Assembly: GCA_903889595.1 (NCBI GenBank)
Contig: CAISYI010000089.1
Coordinates: 1 to 64,000, forward strand
From: an uncultured beta proteobacterium
Lineage (GTDB): Bacteria > Pseudomonadota > Gammaproteobacteria > Burkholderiales > Burkholderiaceae
Length of the DNA stretch: 64,000 nt
Reading direction: 5' to 3'
In this document: positions 40,397 through 51,222 of the stretch, piece after piece
How positions within the stretch are numbered: the stretch's first letter is position 1
Layout: each line of letters starts with the position of its first letter
The notes under the pieces: generated by a model
Told to the model about the DNA's origin: nothing
What the model saw: the letters and a program-made list of their open reading frames with translations, nothing else
Databases searched by the model: none
Translations under genes and position numbers: made by a program

Positions 40397-41734
40397 TTAT
40401 TTCGACTCTGTGATGACGGAACGTAACTCATCAAAATAATGGGGGAAAGTTTTACTGACACATTCTGGATCATTAATTTCTAAGGGTACTGGACCAAATG
40501 CTGCCAATGAAAAACACATCGCCATCCGGTGATCGTCGTAAGTATCAACCCCACCTTTTGGGATGGTCCATTTTTGCGGAGGGCTAACCTCAATAAAATT
40601 GTCACCCGAAGAAACTGACGCACCAAATTTCTTTAGTTCACATTCCATCGCTGCAATTCGGTCTGTTTCTTTAACTCGCCAGCTAGCTATCCCAGTTAAA
40701 CGAGTCGTACCTTTGGCAAATAGTCCCAAAACAGCCAAAGTCATAGCAGCATCAGGAATTGGCGTGCAATCGATATCAATTGCCTGTAGCCCAGCTTCGT
40801 CGACCCCTCTGACCTCTATCCAATTATGTCCTTGCGTAACATTTGCACCCATCATTGCCAGTGCATTGGCAAAGGCCACATCCCCTTGAATACTCTCTCT
40901 ACCAACTCCTTTAATCATCAGTGGTCCACCACCCAAAGCGCCTGCAGCTAAAAAATAAGAGGCTGAGGATGCATCTCCCTCAACCCAAAAGTCTCCAGGT
41001 GATGAGTAAATTGACTCTTTAGCATTTTCAAAAGCTGGTATTACAAAAGATTTCCAATCATTATTTACAACTTTGACACCAAATTTTTCCATTAGACGAA
41101 GTGTAATTTCAATATAAGGCTTTGAAATCAATTCACCAATCACCTCAATACAAATGTCCCTAGGATGGGCAGTTAAAGGCAAGGCCATTAACAAGGCTGT
41201 TAAAAATTGGCTTGAAACATCTCCTCGTACCTTTACCGGCTGATCTAATAGCAGATGACCAAAGCCAATTTGAATAGGTGGGTAATTAGCCTGCCCTAAA
41301 TAGTCAATTTTTGCACCAATTCCTCTGAGTCCATCAACCAAATCCCCAATCGGACGCTCATGCATTCTTGGTACACCATGAAGATGGTAATCCCCGCCAA
41401 GAATAGCAAGCGCGGCTGTTAATGGTCGTATAGCAGTTCCGGCATTACCCATAAATAAATCAGCACTACTATTGATAAACTTCCCTTTACAACCATGAAC
41501 AAGAAGTACTGATTCTTGATCTTGTTTATGGTTTTCTAATTGCACACCAAGAGCTTTCAAAGCGGATTGCATCACCTGCGTATCATCCGCATCTAATAAT
41601 CCATGTAAGGTTGTTATGCCACTAGCTAAGGCACTTAAAAGTAATACACGATTCGAAATACTTTTGGATCCCGGTAAAGTAATCTGGCCACGAGCGGATG
41701 CAATGGGCTCTAGATGCAGTGAAGAAATACTCAC
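40397..41734 (-). CDS. aroA: 3-phosphoshikimate 1-carboxyvinyltransferase (EPSP synthase)
   Basis: Sixth step of the shikimate pathway. Signatures are [33 protein letters not shown] (with Gly-Asn-Ala-Gly-Thr), and [18 protein letters not shown]. Length is 445 residues. The Gly in GNAGTA and the Pro-equivalent position appear as in glyphosate-sensitive class I enzymes. It follows tyrA by three bases. Confidence 0.96.
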   Translation of the reverse strand: MSISSLHLEPIASARGQITLPGSKSISNRVLLLSALASGITTLHGLLDADDTQVMQSALKALGVQLENHKQDQESVLLVHGCKGKFINSSADLFMGNAGTAIRPLTAALAILGGDYHLHGVPRMHERPIGDLVDGLRGIGAKIDYLGQANYPPIQIGFGHLLLDQPVKVRGDVSSQFLTALLMALPLTAHPRDICIEVIGELISKPYIEITLRLMEKFGVKVVNNDWKSFVIPAFENAKESIYSSPGDFWVEGDASSASYFLAAGALGGGPLMIKGVGRESIQGDVAFANALAMMGANVTQGHNWIEVRGVDEAGLQAIDIDCTPIPDAAMTLAVLGLFAKGTTRLTGIASWRVKETDRIAAMECELKKFGASVSSGDNFIEVSPPQKWTIPKGGVDTYDDHRMAMCFSLAAFGPVPLEINDPECVSKTFPHYFDELRSVITESK

Positions 41735-41737
41735 AAA

Positions 41738-42631
41738 TTAACCTTTCCAGTTATTTCTTGATTGACTGGCAATCATTAGTAGTTTTTCTAATTGTTCACT
41801 ATTTCCGTCTTGAATCAGCTTTTTAAAGTGTTGCAAGATGTTTATATACTCATCGAGTTGTGTGAGAATCGCATCTGAGTTGGCAAACGAAATATCCCGC
41901 CACATTTCTGGACTTGAACCAGCTATTCTTGTGAAGTCTCTAAAACCAGCTCCAGCGTGGGCAAATTTAGATTGGGCATCTTCTGAATTAGCCACTTGCA
42001 ACATGAGCGCATAAGAAAGAAGATGTGGCAAATGAGAAACTGCGGCAAAAATATGATCATGCATGAGAGCCGACATCTGAAATACGATAGCGCCTAACTG
42101 TTGCCACATTTGCTCAATCATCAAGATTGCTTGGGGCGGATTTTCTAGTAAAGGGCAAATAATTAATTGACGCTGTTCAAATAAATCAAACTTCGCTGCC
42201 GAGGCACCGTGTTGCGCTCCCCCAGCGATGGGATGACAAGGAATAAACTGAGCAACTTGTTCACCCAGAACCTCCTTAGCAATGGCAATTACATCCGATT
42301 TTGTACTACCTACGTCAATGATAATAGTTTCTTTTCGAAGATAAGGTTGTATTTGAGTTAACACCAATTTCGTCTGCGCAACAGGCACACATAGAATAAT
42401 TAAATCAGCTTGTTCACTAATCTCTTTTAGCGTAGAAATTTGGCTAATAGCACCAAGCTTCATGGCCTCTTCCATATTAGATTGTGATCTTCCGCACCCT
42501 AAGACACTACTAGAAATTTGTTGGTGCTTTAATGCTAGCCCTAGAGAGCCCCCAATCAAACCAACGCCTACAATACCAACCGTCGGGAATGAATTAGTCA
42601 CTGTATGAAGAGCTGGTGTAGTCAAAGGCAT
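41738..42631 (-). CDS. tyrA: Prephenate/arogenate dehydrogenase
   Basis: NAD(P)-dependent oxidative decarboxylation of prephenate to 4-hydroxyphenylpyruvate in tyrosine synthesis. The dinucleotide motif GIVGVGLIGGSLGLAL is near the N-terminus, with HPIAGGAQHGA and HLPHLLSYAL further on. No chorismate mutase domain is fused. The open frame runs upstream to 42712 inside hisC; ATG at 42631 (MPLTTPALHTV) gives 297 residues and a 19-bp gap, and is chosen. Confidence 0.92.
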   Translation of the reverse strand: MPLTTPALHTVTNSFPTVGIVGVGLIGGSLGLALKHQQISSSVLGCGRSQSNMEEAMKLGAISQISTLKEISEQADLIILCVPVAQTKLVLTQIQPYLRKETIIIDVGSTKSDVIAIAKEVLGEQVAQFIPCHPIAGGAQHGASAAKFDLFEQRQLIICPLLENPPQAILMIEQMWQQLGAIVFQMSALMHDHIFAAVSHLPHLLSYALMLQVANSEDAQSKFAHAGAGFRDFTRIAGSSPEMWRDISFANSDAILTQLDEYINILQHFKKLIQDGNSEQLEKLLMIASQSRNNWKG

Positions 42632-42650
42632 GAATTCAAATCGTAGAAAA

Positions 42651-43778
42651 TTATTTACTGAGAATTTTTTTAAGGGCAGCAATAAAAGCCATATTTTCTT
42701 CTGGCAAACCAATCGAGATTCTTAGCCATTTCGGTAATCCATAGTTGCCAACTGGACGGACGATAATACCTGCTTTTAATAGTTCAAGATTGACTCTGCT
42801 ACCTGCCTGATCATCTTCACCAACTTGTACTAAAACGAAATTGCCAGCAGATGGTAAATAATGTAAACCCATTTGCTCAAAAGCTTGAGTAAGTTGTATA
42901 TATCCAGCCCGATTAATAGCTGCGCCCTGCGCTAAAAACGGTGCATCATTGAAGGCGGCAATCGCTGCGGCCATTGCTAATGAGTTCACATTAAATGGTT
43001 GACGGATACGGTTCAGTAGATCAGTTAATTCGGACTGTGCAACACTAAATCCCAGGCGTAAGCCAGCTAAACCATACGCCTTAGAAAAACTTCGAGATAC
43101 TAAAACATTCGGATATTGACGCACAAAGTCAATTGCATCATATTGTTGCTCAGGCAATAAGTATTCGTTATAAGCCTCATCAACTACCACTACGATATGG
43201 CTTGGAACTTTACTCAAAAATACTTCAATTTCTGCACCGGATAAAAAACTACCGGTAGGATTATTTGGATTGGCCACAAAAATTAATTTTGTATTTAGGT
43301 TGATTGCCGACAACATAGCATCGAGGTCATGGCCTAAATCAGCAGGTTTAGCATCTACTTCAATTGCCTTTGCACCCACGGCTTGAGTTGCTAAAGGATA
43401 AACAGCAAAAGCATGCTTTGAAAATATAATTTCATCACCACTTTGAGCTACTGATCGTGTAACCAATTCTAAAATATCATTACTACCGTTACCCAAAGTT
43501 AGCCAATGATCTGGTACTTGAAGTTTTTCAGAAATAACTTTCTTTAACTCATAGCCATTTGAATCAGGGTATCGACCCAAATCATTCATCACGGCTAACA
43601 TTGCATTTTTAGCAGACTCTGGTAACCCAAGTGGGTTTTCGTTTGAGGCCAGCTTAATAATCTTGTTTTCATCAAGACCATATTCTCTAGCAACTTCGCT
43701 AATGGGTCTTCCACCGATATAAGGTGCAATGGCACGGACTTGGGGAAGACCTGGAGTGACTTTAGTGTTTTCTGACAT
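42651..43778 (-). CDS. hisC: Histidinol-phosphate aminotransferase
   Basis: PLP-dependent class I/II aminotransferase. Signature residues are SNENPLGLP at the N-terminus, VVVDEAYNEY, and the PLP lysine in SRSFSKAYGLAGLRLG. Length is 375 residues. In this position between pheA and tyrA, HisC-type enzymes often also transaminate aromatic keto acids, so a role in tyrosine and phenylalanine synthesis is plausible (inference). Confidence 0.93.
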   Translation of the reverse strand: MSENTKVTPGLPQVRAIAPYIGGRPISEVAREYGLDENKIIKLASNENPLGLPESAKNAMLAVMNDLGRYPDSNGYELKKVISEKLQVPDHWLTLGNGSNDILELVTRSVAQSGDEIIFSKHAFAVYPLATQAVGAKAIEVDAKPADLGHDLDAMLSAINLNTKLIFVANPNNPTGSFLSGAEIEVFLSKVPSHIVVVVDEAYNEYLLPEQQYDAIDFVRQYPNVLVSRSFSKAYGLAGLRLGFSVAQSELTDLLNRIRQPFNVNSLAMAAAIAAFNDAPFLAQGAAINRAGYIQLTQAFEQMGLHYLPSAGNFVLVQVGEDDQAGSRVNLELLKAGIIVRPVGNYGLPKWLRISIGLPEENMAFIAALKKILSK

Positions 43779-43850
43779 GAGTAACGACTATCAATGTTGA
43801 GTTAGTAAATATTGTATCTTTAATACTTAATTAGCAAATCATGCATGCCA

Positions 43851-44963
43851 TCATGTATTTTTTTGCGTAGGATTACTTTTTGGATAAGATCCAAGACATT
43901 TAAAAAAGGCGGTCGTATTTAAAAGTTCTTTCAGTGCCTCGGCCACTTTGGCATCATTTTGATGACCTTCAATATCCACATAGAAATGATATTCCCACGT
44001 ACCTTTTCTTGCAGGTCTAGACTCAAACCGAGTCATCGATACATCATGTTTAGCAAGTGGGGCCAACATTTGATAAACAGCACCGGGTTTGTTGGCTACC
44101 GATAAGATCAATGAAGTTTGATCTGAACCGCTGGGTAAACAAGCTTGCTTACCAACAACGATGAATCTTGTCCGATTATGCGCATCATCTTGAATCCCCT
44201 GCTGTATAACCTTTAAGCCATACTGACTGGCAGCAGAAGAACTGGCAATTGCTGCTTGCGCAGGATTTAAGGCAGCCTCCTTGGCGGCCTGAGCATTGCT
44301 ACTAACTGCTTGGCGCTGTAACTGTGGAGTGTTCACTGTCAACCACTGCTGACACTGGGCGAGCGCCTGTGCATGAGCACTGACTTGCGTCACCCCTTCA
44401 AGGGTACCTGAAAGACTCAGAAGTGAGTGCTTAATTGGGATAGCGATTTCACCACTAATAATTAAGTTTGATTCCAATAACAAATCTAATGTTCTTGAAA
44501 TGGCTCCTTCAGAGGAGTTTTCTATGGGTAAAACACCGTATTGGACCGTTTCATTTTCTACTTGTGCAAAAACTTCATCTAAAGAAGAGCAAGGCACTAA
44601 CTGAGTTGATTGGCCAAAAAATTGTAAGGTCGCTTCTTCCGAGAATGTACCAGCTGGCCCCAAATAGGCGACTGAGATAGAGCCTTCAATATCTCTGCAA
44701 GCCGACATTACCTCTTGCCAAATCGCTTGCAATCCTTTTGTTTTTAATGGGCCTGGGTTACGTAGAGCTAATTTTTCGAGAACCTGTTTTTCCCTTTCAG
44801 GGCGAAATACGGGTGAACCGTATTCATGCTTTACAGCACCAACGGCAAGCGCAATTTTGGCTCTATCTGATAAGAGTTTGATGATTTCTTGATCAACCGC
44901 ATCAATTTGCTGACGAAGTGGCAATAGCCGCTTTTCTTCTTGATCTTTTAACTCATCACTCAT
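43851..44963 (-). CDS. pheA: Bifunctional chorismate mutase/prephenate dehydratase (P-protein)
   Basis: Converts chorismate via prephenate to phenylpyruvate. The first about 95 residues form an AroQ chorismate mutase (RQQIDAVDQEIIKLLSDRAK), then the dehydratase domain (AYLGPAGTFSEEA, GVLPIENSSEGA) and a C-terminal ACT domain for phenylalanine feedback (KPGAVYQML, ESRPARKGTWEYHFYVD). Length is 370 residues. Its ATG shares one base with the serC stop. Confidence 0.95.
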   Translation of the reverse strand: MSDELKDQEEKRLLPLRQQIDAVDQEIIKLLSDRAKIALAVGAVKHEYGSPVFRPEREKQVLEKLALRNPGPLKTKGLQAIWQEVMSACRDIEGSISVAYLGPAGTFSEEATLQFFGQSTQLVPCSSLDEVFAQVENETVQYGVLPIENSSEGAISRTLDLLLESNLIISGEIAIPIKHSLLSLSGTLEGVTQVSAHAQALAQCQQWLTVNTPQLQRQAVSSNAQAAKEAALNPAQAAIASSSAASQYGLKVIQQGIQDDAHNRTRFIVVGKQACLPSGSDQTSLILSVANKPGAVYQMLAPLAKHDVSMTRFESRPARKGTWEYHFYVDIEGHQNDAKVAEALKELLNTTAFFKCLGSYPKSNPTQKNT

Positions 44964-46060
44964 CAGGCTTTTCTCTCAAATTCAAGCATGTAATGGACTA
45001 ACTTCTCAACACCTGAAAGTGGCATTGCGTTATAAATACTAGCTCTTATACCACCAACGCTTTTATGGCCTTTTAAACCAATCATACCGTTATCTTCAGC
45101 ACCTTTTAGGAAAATATCCATTAATGATTCATCTTTTAAATAAAAAGTAACGTTCATCTTTGAACGATAAACAGGATCTATCCTTGCATCAAATAAGGAA
45201 CTCTTATCCAAGATTTGATAAAGTAATTCTGATTTTTTACGATTAATTGCTTCAATTGCACTCACTCCACCCTGTCGTTTTAGCCATTTAAAAACCTGGC
45301 CGGCAAGATATATTGCAAAGGTTGGAGGAGTATTAATCATGGAATCATTGGCAGCTTGAATTTTCCAATCCCAAACGGTTGGAGTAATCGGCATTGCATG
45401 GCCAATTAAATCTTTACGAACAATGACAATGGTCATACCAGCAGGTCCAATATTTTTCTGAATTCCACCAAATAGTACGCCATACTTTGATACGTCAATT
45501 ACTTTAGAAAGAATATTGCTAGAGATATCAGCGACCAAAGGAATGCCTTTAGTAATTGGGACGTAACCATATTCAAGTCCACCCACGGTCTCATTGTCAC
45601 AAATATGTAAGTAGGCTGAATCTTCGGAAATATCCCAAGTCGAATTGCTAGGAATTGTGTTAAAACCCTGTTCTTTGCTACTCGCTACAAGTCTAGCCAA
45701 GCCATATTTAGAAGCCTCGGAGATTGATTTTTGTGACCAAGTACCCGTGACCACAAAATCTGCTTGAGGACCATTTTTTCCAAGCGCCATCAAATTCATA
45801 GGAATAGCAGCATTTTCACCAATTCCACCGCCTTGGAGAAAAAGAATTTCATAATTATCTGGAATTTGCATCAAATCACGCAAATCAGTTATCGCTTCTT
45901 GATAGCAAGCCATAAAAGGCTTACCCCGATGACTTACTTCCATCACCCCGGTACCCAGTTGCTGCCAGTTTAGGATATCTTTTGAGGCAAGCTGCAACAC
46001 TTCTTCAGGAAGTGTTGCAGGACCAGGTGCAAAATTGTAAATACGTTGGTCAAAAAGCAT
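44963..46060 (-). CDS. serC: Phosphoserine aminotransferase
   Basis: Class V aminotransferase for serine (3-phosphohydroxypyruvate) and pyridoxine synthesis. N-terminal NFAPGPATLPEEVL, EVSHRGKPF, and the PLP lysine in GGIQKNIGPAGM near residue 199 are diagnostic. Length is 365 residues. Located between gyrA and pheA in the typical order. A 12-bp perfect inverted repeat falls within its early codons. Confidence 0.96.
   Translation of the reverse strand: MLFDQRIYNFAPGPATLPEEVLQLASKDILNWQQLGTGVMEVSHRGKPFMACYQEAITDLRDLMQIPDNYEILFLQGGGIGENAAIPMNLMALGKNGPQADFVVTGTWSQKSISEASKYGLARLVASSKEQGFNTIPSNSTWDISEDSAYLHICDNETVGGLEYGYVPITKGIPLVADISSNILSKVIDVSKYGVLFGGIQKNIGPAGMTIVIVRKDLIGHAMPITPTVWDWKIQAANDSMINTPPTFAIYLAGQVFKWLKRQGGVSAIEAINRKKSELLYQILDKSSLFDARIDPVYRSKMNVTFYLKDESLMDIFLKGAEDNGMIGLKGHKSVGGIRASIYNAMPLSGVEKLVHYMLEFERKA
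45992..46020 (-). repeat. 12-bp perfect inverted repeat inside early serC codons
   Basis: Arms CTGCAACACTTC (45992-46003) and GAAGTGTTGCAG (46009-46020) with a 5-base loop fall at about codons 14-23 of serC. The transcript could form a strong hairpin shortly after the start codon. No T-run follows, so it is not a terminator. Confidence 0.8.
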
Positions 46061-46086
46061 AGAGTTTAACTAGATTGGAAAGCAGC

Positions 46087-48798
46087 TTATTCGGTAGGAT
46101 TCTCATCATTTGTATCTGACGGAGGAGTATTTTCATCATTCACTTCAGACTCTCCAACAATGGTATCGTCATCAGAATTTAAGTCATCCTCATCCATACT
46201 TTCAGAGATTCTTTGCAAACCAGAAAGTACAGTACCCTCGTCCACATTGATTAACTTCACGCCCTGAGTTGATCTACCCATTTCACGTATTTCTGAAACT
46301 CGGGTTCTCACTAAAATACCACCCGTAGTAATCAACATGATCTGGTCTTCTGTAGATACTAATGAAGCGGCAACTAATTTACCGTTGCGATCCGATGTTT
46401 GGATCGCAATCATACCCTTCGTATTTCTACCATGTCTTGTATATTCAGCTATTGGTGTTCTTTTACCAAAACCGTTTTCAGTTGCCGTTAAAACGCTAGA
46501 TGGAACTTTCATGGATGTTTCAGATTGTGTATCTTCAGTTTCACTTGCAGACACAAGCATTGCAATCACCAAGTGACCACCATCTAAATTCATACCTTTA
46601 ACACCACGAGCAGTTCGTCCCATAGGGCGCACATCATTCTCATCAAAACGTACGGCTTTACCTGCATCAGAGAACAACATCACATCATGTTTGCCATCAG
46701 TAATGGCAGCTCCAACCAAAACATCACCATCATCTAAATCAACTGCAATAATTCCACCTTTTCTAGGGTTAGAAAAATCACTTAAAGCTGTTTTCTTGAC
46801 AATACCATTCTTGGTTGCCATAAATACATATTGATTATCAACATAACCCTTAATCGGCAAAATTGTAGTAATTTTTTCACCCTCAATTAAGGGGAACATG
46901 TTAACGATTGGCTTACCTCTGGAGTTACTACTTCCTTGCGGAACTTCCCACACTTTTAACCAATAAAGTCGTCCTCTGTCAGAAAAACAAAGGATTGTGT
47001 CATGTGTATTCGCGACAAATAGGGTTTGAATCCAATCTTCGTCTTTAGTAGTAGTCGCTTTTTTACCTCTACCACCTCTTTTTTGAGCACGGTACTCTGA
47101 TAGTGGCTGACTCTTAAAATAACCGGTATAAGAAAGCGTAACAACTAAGTCTTGTGGAGTAATTAAATCCTCAGTAAACAACTCTGTAGCATTCATTTCA
47201 ATTACAGAGCGACGACCATTATCACTACCCTCTTGACCAAATTCAGCCTTTGACTCGAGCAATTCTTGGTGAATTACAGTAGTAACGCGATCTGGTTTAG
47301 CTAATAGATCAAGGAGATCGGTAATTTGATCCATGACAACTTTATATTCTTGAACAATCTTATCTTGCTCTAACCCAGTTAAACGTTGCAATCGCATTTG
47401 CAAAATTTCTTGCGCTTGATCATCAGATAAGCGATACAAACCGTCTGGTTGTAAACCAAGTGTTGGCGGTAGACGGTCTGGACGATACGCTCCAATTCCA
47501 CCTTGAACATTTTCTCCAGCTCTTACTAACATTTCACGTACCACTTCAGAGTCCCAAACACGTGCAAGTAACTCACGTTTTGCATCTGGTGGAGAAGCTG
47601 CAGCCTTAATCAGAGCAATAAACTCATCAATATTTGCAAGAGCAACAGCTAGACCTTCTAGGACATGACCACGGTCACGAGCCTTACGAAGTTCAAAAAT
47701 AGTTCTACGCGTAACAACTTCCCTACGATGCCTTAAGAAGCATTCGAGTAATTGCTTCAAATTCAATAGTCTTGGCTGGTTGTCTACTAGAGCAACCATA
47801 TTCATACCAAAATTATCTTGTAATTGGGTGTTCTTGTAGAGGTTATTTAGAACCACTTCGGGCACTTCGCCACGTTTTAGCTCAATCACTACTCTCATAC
47901 CAGACTTATCAGACTCATCCCGAATATCAGAAATTCCCTCTATCTTCTTTTCTGTTACTAATTCAGCGATTCTTTCCAACAAATTCTTTTTATTTACTTG
48001 GTATGGCAATTCATCAACAATAATCGATTGTCTCTGACCCTTTTCCATATCTTCAAAGTGGGTCTTAGCCCGCATAATAACTCTGCCGCGACCAGTTCGA
48101 TAACCATCCCTGACACCTTGAATACCATAAATAATACCTGCCGTTGGGAAATCTGGAGCAGGAATAAAGTCAATTAGCTCATCAATCGTACATTCAGGAT
48201 TTGATAATAAGTGCAAAGCACCATTAATTACTTCATCAATGTTATGAGGAGGTATATTGGTGGCCATACCTACAGCAATACCTGAAGATCCGTTAATTAA
48301 TAGATTAGGAATCTTAGCCGGTAAAATTAGTGGTTCATGTTCACTACCGTCATAGTTTGGACCGTAGTTAACAGTGTCTTTATCAATATCTGCTAATAAC
48401 TCATGAGCTATTTTTGATAGACGAATTTCTGTATAACGCATTGCCGCGGCACTATCACCATCGACAGAACCGAAGTTTCCCTGACCATCCACAAGCATGT
48501 AGCGTAAGGAGAAGTTTTGAGCCATACGCACAATTGTGTCGTAAACAGCTGAATCTCCGTGAGGATGATATTTACCGATAACGTCACCGACGATACGGGC
48601 AGATTTTTTGTACGCACGATTCCAATCATTGTTGAGCTCGTGCATTGCAAAAAGAACCCTGCGGTGAACTGGCTTCAAACCATCACGTGCATCGGGCAGC
48701 GCTCGTCCTACGATTACGCTCATTGCGTAGTCCAAATAGGACCGCCGCATTTCGTCTTCTAGTGATACGGGTAGTGTTTCTTTAGCGGCATATTCCAT
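46087..48798 (-). CDS. gyrA: DNA gyrase subunit A
   Basis: Breaks and rejoins DNA during negative supercoiling, with GyrB. The catalytic tyrosine is Tyr122 in [10 protein letters not shown]. The quinolone-resistance region reads [13 protein letters not shown] with Ser83 and Asp87, the sensitive-type residues. The GyrA-box QKRGGRGK starts the C-terminal beta-pinwheel. The 903-residue protein ends in an acidic tail rich in Asp, Glu, Ser and Asn. It is the first gene of the long leftward block and divergent from the OmpA-type gene. Confidence 0.97.
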   Translation of the reverse strand: MEYAAKETLPVSLEDEMRRSYLDYAMSVIVGRALPDARDGLKPVHRRVLFAMHELNNDWNRAYKKSARIVGDVIGKYHPHGDSAVYDTIVRMAQNFSLRYMLVDGQGNFGSVDGDSAAAMRYTEIRLSKIAHELLADIDKDTVNYGPNYDGSEHEPLILPAKIPNLLINGSSGIAVGMATNIPPHNIDEVINGALHLLSNPECTIDELIDFIPAPDFPTAGIIYGIQGVRDGYRTGRGRVIMRAKTHFEDMEKGQRQSIIVDELPYQVNKKNLLERIAELVTEKKIEGISDIRDESDKSGMRVVIELKRGEVPEVVLNNLYKNTQLQDNFGMNMVALVDNQPRLLNLKQLLECFLRHRREVVTRRTIFELRKARDRGHVLEGLAVALANIDEFIALIKAAASPPDAKRELLARVWDSEVVREMLVRAGENVQGGIGAYRPDRLPPTLGLQPDGLYRLSDDQAQEILQMRLQRLTGLEQDKIVQEYKVVMDQITDLLDLLAKPDRVTTVIHQELLESKAEFGQEGSDNGRRSVIEMNATELFTEDLITPQDLVVTLSYTGYFKSQPLSEYRAQKRGGRGKKATTTKDEDWIQTLFVANTHDTILCFSDRGRLYWLKVWEVPQGSSNSRGKPIVNMFPLIEGEKITTILPIKGYVDNQYVFMATKNGIVKKTALSDFSNPRKGGIIAVDLDDGDVLVGAAITDGKHDVMLFSDAGKAVRFDENDVRPMGRTARGVKGMNLDGGHLVIAMLVSASETEDTQSETSMKVPSSVLTATENGFGKRTPIAEYTRHGRNTKGMIAIQTSDRNGKLVAASLVSTEDQIMLITTGGILVRTRVSEIREMGRSTQGVKLINVDEGTVLSGLQRISESMDEDDLNSDDDTIVGESEVNDENTPPSDTNDENPTE

Positions 48799-48892
48799 TA
48801 AATTATTTTACCATGCGAAATAACAACACTTCAGAAATTTTGTTGTTAAATGTTTGATTTGTAATAAAGCCACAAACTACAATAAACATGTT

Positions 48893-48901
48893 GTTATAAT
48901 T
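48893..48901 (+). promoter_or_regulatory. Extended -10 of the OmpA-type gene
   Basis: TGT followed by a perfect TATAAT (48896-48901) makes an extended -10 element about 60 bp ahead of the start codon; no good -35 is seen at the right spacing. AAGAGGAAG (48954-48962) is a strong ribosome binding site for this abundant protein. Confidence 0.55.
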
Positions 48902-48968
48902 TAGAAGTAATTTTAATCAAAAGTTAACCAAAATACTTAATTCAATGAATTTAAGAGGAAGATAAAAT

Positions 48969-49613
48969 ATGAACCAAACTACTCGCACAGTTAGATTAGC
49001 TACAATTACAGCTGCATTATTGGCTGTCTCAGGCTTCGCGCAAGCTCAAAACATCGATAACTGGGCGTCCGGCTCAGGCACAACAAACGCTCGTTCTGGT
49101 GGTGATTCATCACTTTGCTGGAGAGACAGTTTCTGGACTCCTGCAACTGCTGCTGTAGATTGTGACGGCGCAATCAAGCCAGCTCCAAAAGCTGCACCTG
49201 CAGCACCTGCTGCTGCTGCACCAGCTCCTGCACCGGCTCCAGCTCCTGTAGTTTCAAGCACTAAAGTTACATTATTAGCTGATGCATTATTTGACTTTGA
49301 TAAGTCTGTTATCAAGCCTGAAGGTGCTGCTAAATTAAACGATTTATCATCTAAGTTAAAAGCTGTTACTGTTGAAGTGATTATCGTAATCGGTCACACT
49401 GACAATATCGGTAGCCTTGCATACAACAAGAAATTATCTCTCAAGCGTGCTGAAGCTGTTAAAGCATATTTGGTTAAAAATGGCGTAGAAGCTAGCCGTG
49501 TTTACACTGAAGGTAAAGCTTTCTCAGAGCCAGTTGCTGACAACAAAACTGCTGCTGGCCGTGCATTAAACCGCCGCGCTATCGTAGAAGTTGTAGGTAC
49601 AAAAAAGAACTAA
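48969..49613 (+). CDS. OmpA-family outer membrane protein
   Basis: Outer-membrane, peptidoglycan-binding protein of 214 residues. It starts with a signal peptide (about 1-26, ending FAQAQ), a short domain with LCWRDSFWTPATAAVDCDG typical of Burkholderiales OmpA proteins, an Ala-Pro linker (about 75-95), and a C-terminal OmpA/MotB domain (LFDFDKSVIKPEG, GHTDNIGS, NRRAIVEV). It has no eight-stranded barrel. It has its own promoter and a strong terminator. Confidence 0.94.
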   Translation: MNQTTRTVRLATITAALLAVSGFAQAQNIDNWASGSGTTNARSGGDSSLCWRDSFWTPATAAVDCDGAIKPAPKAAPAAPAAAAPAPAPAPAPVVSSTKVTLLADALFDFDKSVIKPEGAAKLNDLSSKLKAVTVEVIIVIGHTDNIGSLAYNKKLSLKRAEAVKAYLVKNGVEASRVYTEGKAFSEPVADNKTAAGRALNRRAIVEVVGTKKN

Positions 49614-49632
49614 TCTAATTAGCTCTTTCCAT

Positions 49633-49659
49633 AAAGCCCGGTTATCCGGGCTTTTTTTT
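49633..49659 (+). terminator. Rho-independent terminator of the OmpA-type gene
   Basis: A perfect 9-bp stem, AAAGCCCGG (49633-49641) and CCGGGCTTT (49646-49654), with a TTAT loop and a following T-run. About 20 bp after the stop codon. Confidence 0.95.
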
Positions 49660-49742
49660 ACTCCAACTATTTGCAACAGAATAAAAAGATTATTTCAATA
49701 TGTTGGATAATCGTTCTTACTGAACAATATAATCCTTTAAAA

Positions 49743-50447
49743 ATGAATACCGAAAACAAAGATCAAGCAGAGTTAGATAAATTTAGTGAACTCGCCAGTC
49801 GTTGGTGGGACGAAACAAGTGAATTTAAGCCACTTCACGCAATCAATCCGCTTCGCTTAGATTGGATTCAGAGCAAAACAGTAGTTTCAAAGATGAAGAT
49901 CATTGATATTGGTTGTGGCGGCGGGATTTTATCTGAGTCCTTAGCCAAGTGTGGTGCAGATACAACTGGTATTGATTTATCCAGTAAAGCCTTAAAAGTA
50001 GCCAAATTGCATGCCTTAGAAACACAAACATCAGTTCAATATGAATTGATCAGTGCAGAAGAAATGGCTGCAAAAAATCCAGAAGCATTTGATATCGTAA
50101 CGTGTATGGAAATGCTTGAACATGTGCCAGATCCAAAATCTATTGTTCTAGCAGCGGCTAAAATGGCTAAACCAGGTGGTACTTTATTTTTTAGCACCTT
50201 AAATCGTAATTTAAAGTCCTATTTAATGGCGATTATCGGTGCAGAATATATTCTGAACCTTTTGCCCAAGGGAACCCATGATTATGCAAAATTCATCAAA
50301 CCTTCGGAGTTAACTTCCTTTACTAGAGATGCTGGCTTAGAGCCACTAGATATGACAGGCCTTCACTTCAACCCTATTACAGATCATTATTACCTGGGTC
50401 CAGGCGTGGATGTCAACTACATGATTGCCGTCAGAAAACCTCTTTAA
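49743..50447 (+). CDS. ubiG: Ubiquinone biosynthesis O-methyltransferase
   Basis: SAM-dependent methyltransferase for both O-methylations of ubiquinone synthesis. Motif I is IIDIGCGGGILSESLA; FSELASRWWDETSEFKPLHAINPLR is the UbiG start region, split here by its residues SRWWDE. The frame is open back to 49671, but the ATG at 49743 (MNTENKDQAELDKF) gives 234 residues and fits the family. It precedes gph, a common order. Confidence 0.94.
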   Translation: MNTENKDQAELDKFSELASRWWDETSEFKPLHAINPLRLDWIQSKTVVSKMKIIDIGCGGGILSESLAKCGADTTGIDLSSKALKVAKLHALETQTSVQYELISAEEMAAKNPEAFDIVTCMEMLEHVPDPKSIVLAAAKMAKPGGTLFFSTLNRNLKSYLMAIIGAEYILNLLPKGTHDYAKFIKPSELTSFTRDAGLEPLDMTGLHFNPITDHYYLGPGVDVNYMIAVRKPL

Positions 50448-50485
50448 TTTTTCTTCAAATACTGACCCAAACAGAAGGTAAACCT

Positions 50486-51172
50486 TTGACTACTCCTTTG
50501 AAATCTGTTCGAGCCCCCACCTATGAAAGTGTTTTGTTTGATTTAGATGGCACCCTAGCAGATACGGCCCCCGATCTTGCGGCTGCAGCAAATCAGTTAT
50601 TAATATCCAGAGGGTTAAGTCCAAAACCTTTGGAGTTATTGAGACCGATGGCATCCATGGGGGCAAGAGGTTTAATCAAAGTCGCTTTAGGAATTGAGGC
50701 AGATGATCCTAGTTTTTTGTCAATTCGTGATGAGTTTTTAAATAATTATGAACAAGCAATCCATGTTCATACAGAGCTTTTTCAAGGGATTGAAGCCCTA
50801 CTCGATCAATTAGACCATCACCGTATCCCTTGGGGGATCGTAACAAATAAACAAGAACGCTTTACGCATCCATTGGTTAAAAGTATGCGACTTGATCAAA
50901 GAACTCCAGCTATTGTGAGTGGCGATACGACCGCATACCCCAAACCCCACCCAGCCCCCATCCTTTTATGTGCCCAAATGCTAAAGATTGATCCAAGTAA
51001 ATCGATCTATGTTGGCGATGATTTAAGGGATATTCAGGCAGGTCACGCTGCTGGAATGCATACTATTGCTGCTGCTTACGGCTATTGTGGTGAAGAATCA
51101 CCAGCGCATAGCTGGGGTGCAACCTACCTCGTTCAAAACCCTTCTGAAATTGAGGATATCCTTTTTAAGTAA
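50486..51172 (+). CDS. gph: Phosphoglycolate phosphatase
   Basis: HAD-family phosphatase of 228 residues that removes 2-phosphoglycolate. Motif I FDLDGTLADTAPDLAAAAN is characteristic of Gph, with VTNKQERF (motif II), YPKPHPAP (motif III) and YVGDDLRDIQAGHAAGM (motif IV). Start is TTG at 50486 behind AGAAGGT. It follows ubiG by 38 bp and ends 50 bp before ssrA. Confidence 0.92.
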   Translation: MTTPLKSVRAPTYESVLFDLDGTLADTAPDLAAAANQLLISRGLSPKPLELLRPMASMGARGLIKVALGIEADDPSFLSIRDEFLNNYEQAIHVHTELFQGIEALLDQLDHHRIPWGIVTNKQERFTHPLVKSMRLDQRTPAIVSGDTTAYPKPHPAPILLCAQMLKIDPSKSIYVGDDLRDIQAGHAAGMHTIAAAYGYCGEESPAHSWGATYLVQNPSEIEDILFK

Positions 51173-51222
51173 AAAGGACTAGAATAATCATCTATTCTGT
51201 GAAAGCATGAAAGAGCATCATT

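Noticed and set aside
42632-42712. Longer tyrA start overlapping hisC
   Set aside because: The extension is hydrophobic nonsense against other TyrA proteins; the ATG at 42631 gives a normal protein.
170-51172. CRISPR arrays or tRNA genes in the core region
   Set aside because: No regularly spaced repeats and no tRNA cloverleaf signatures were seen; a search with tRNAscan-SE would be decisive.
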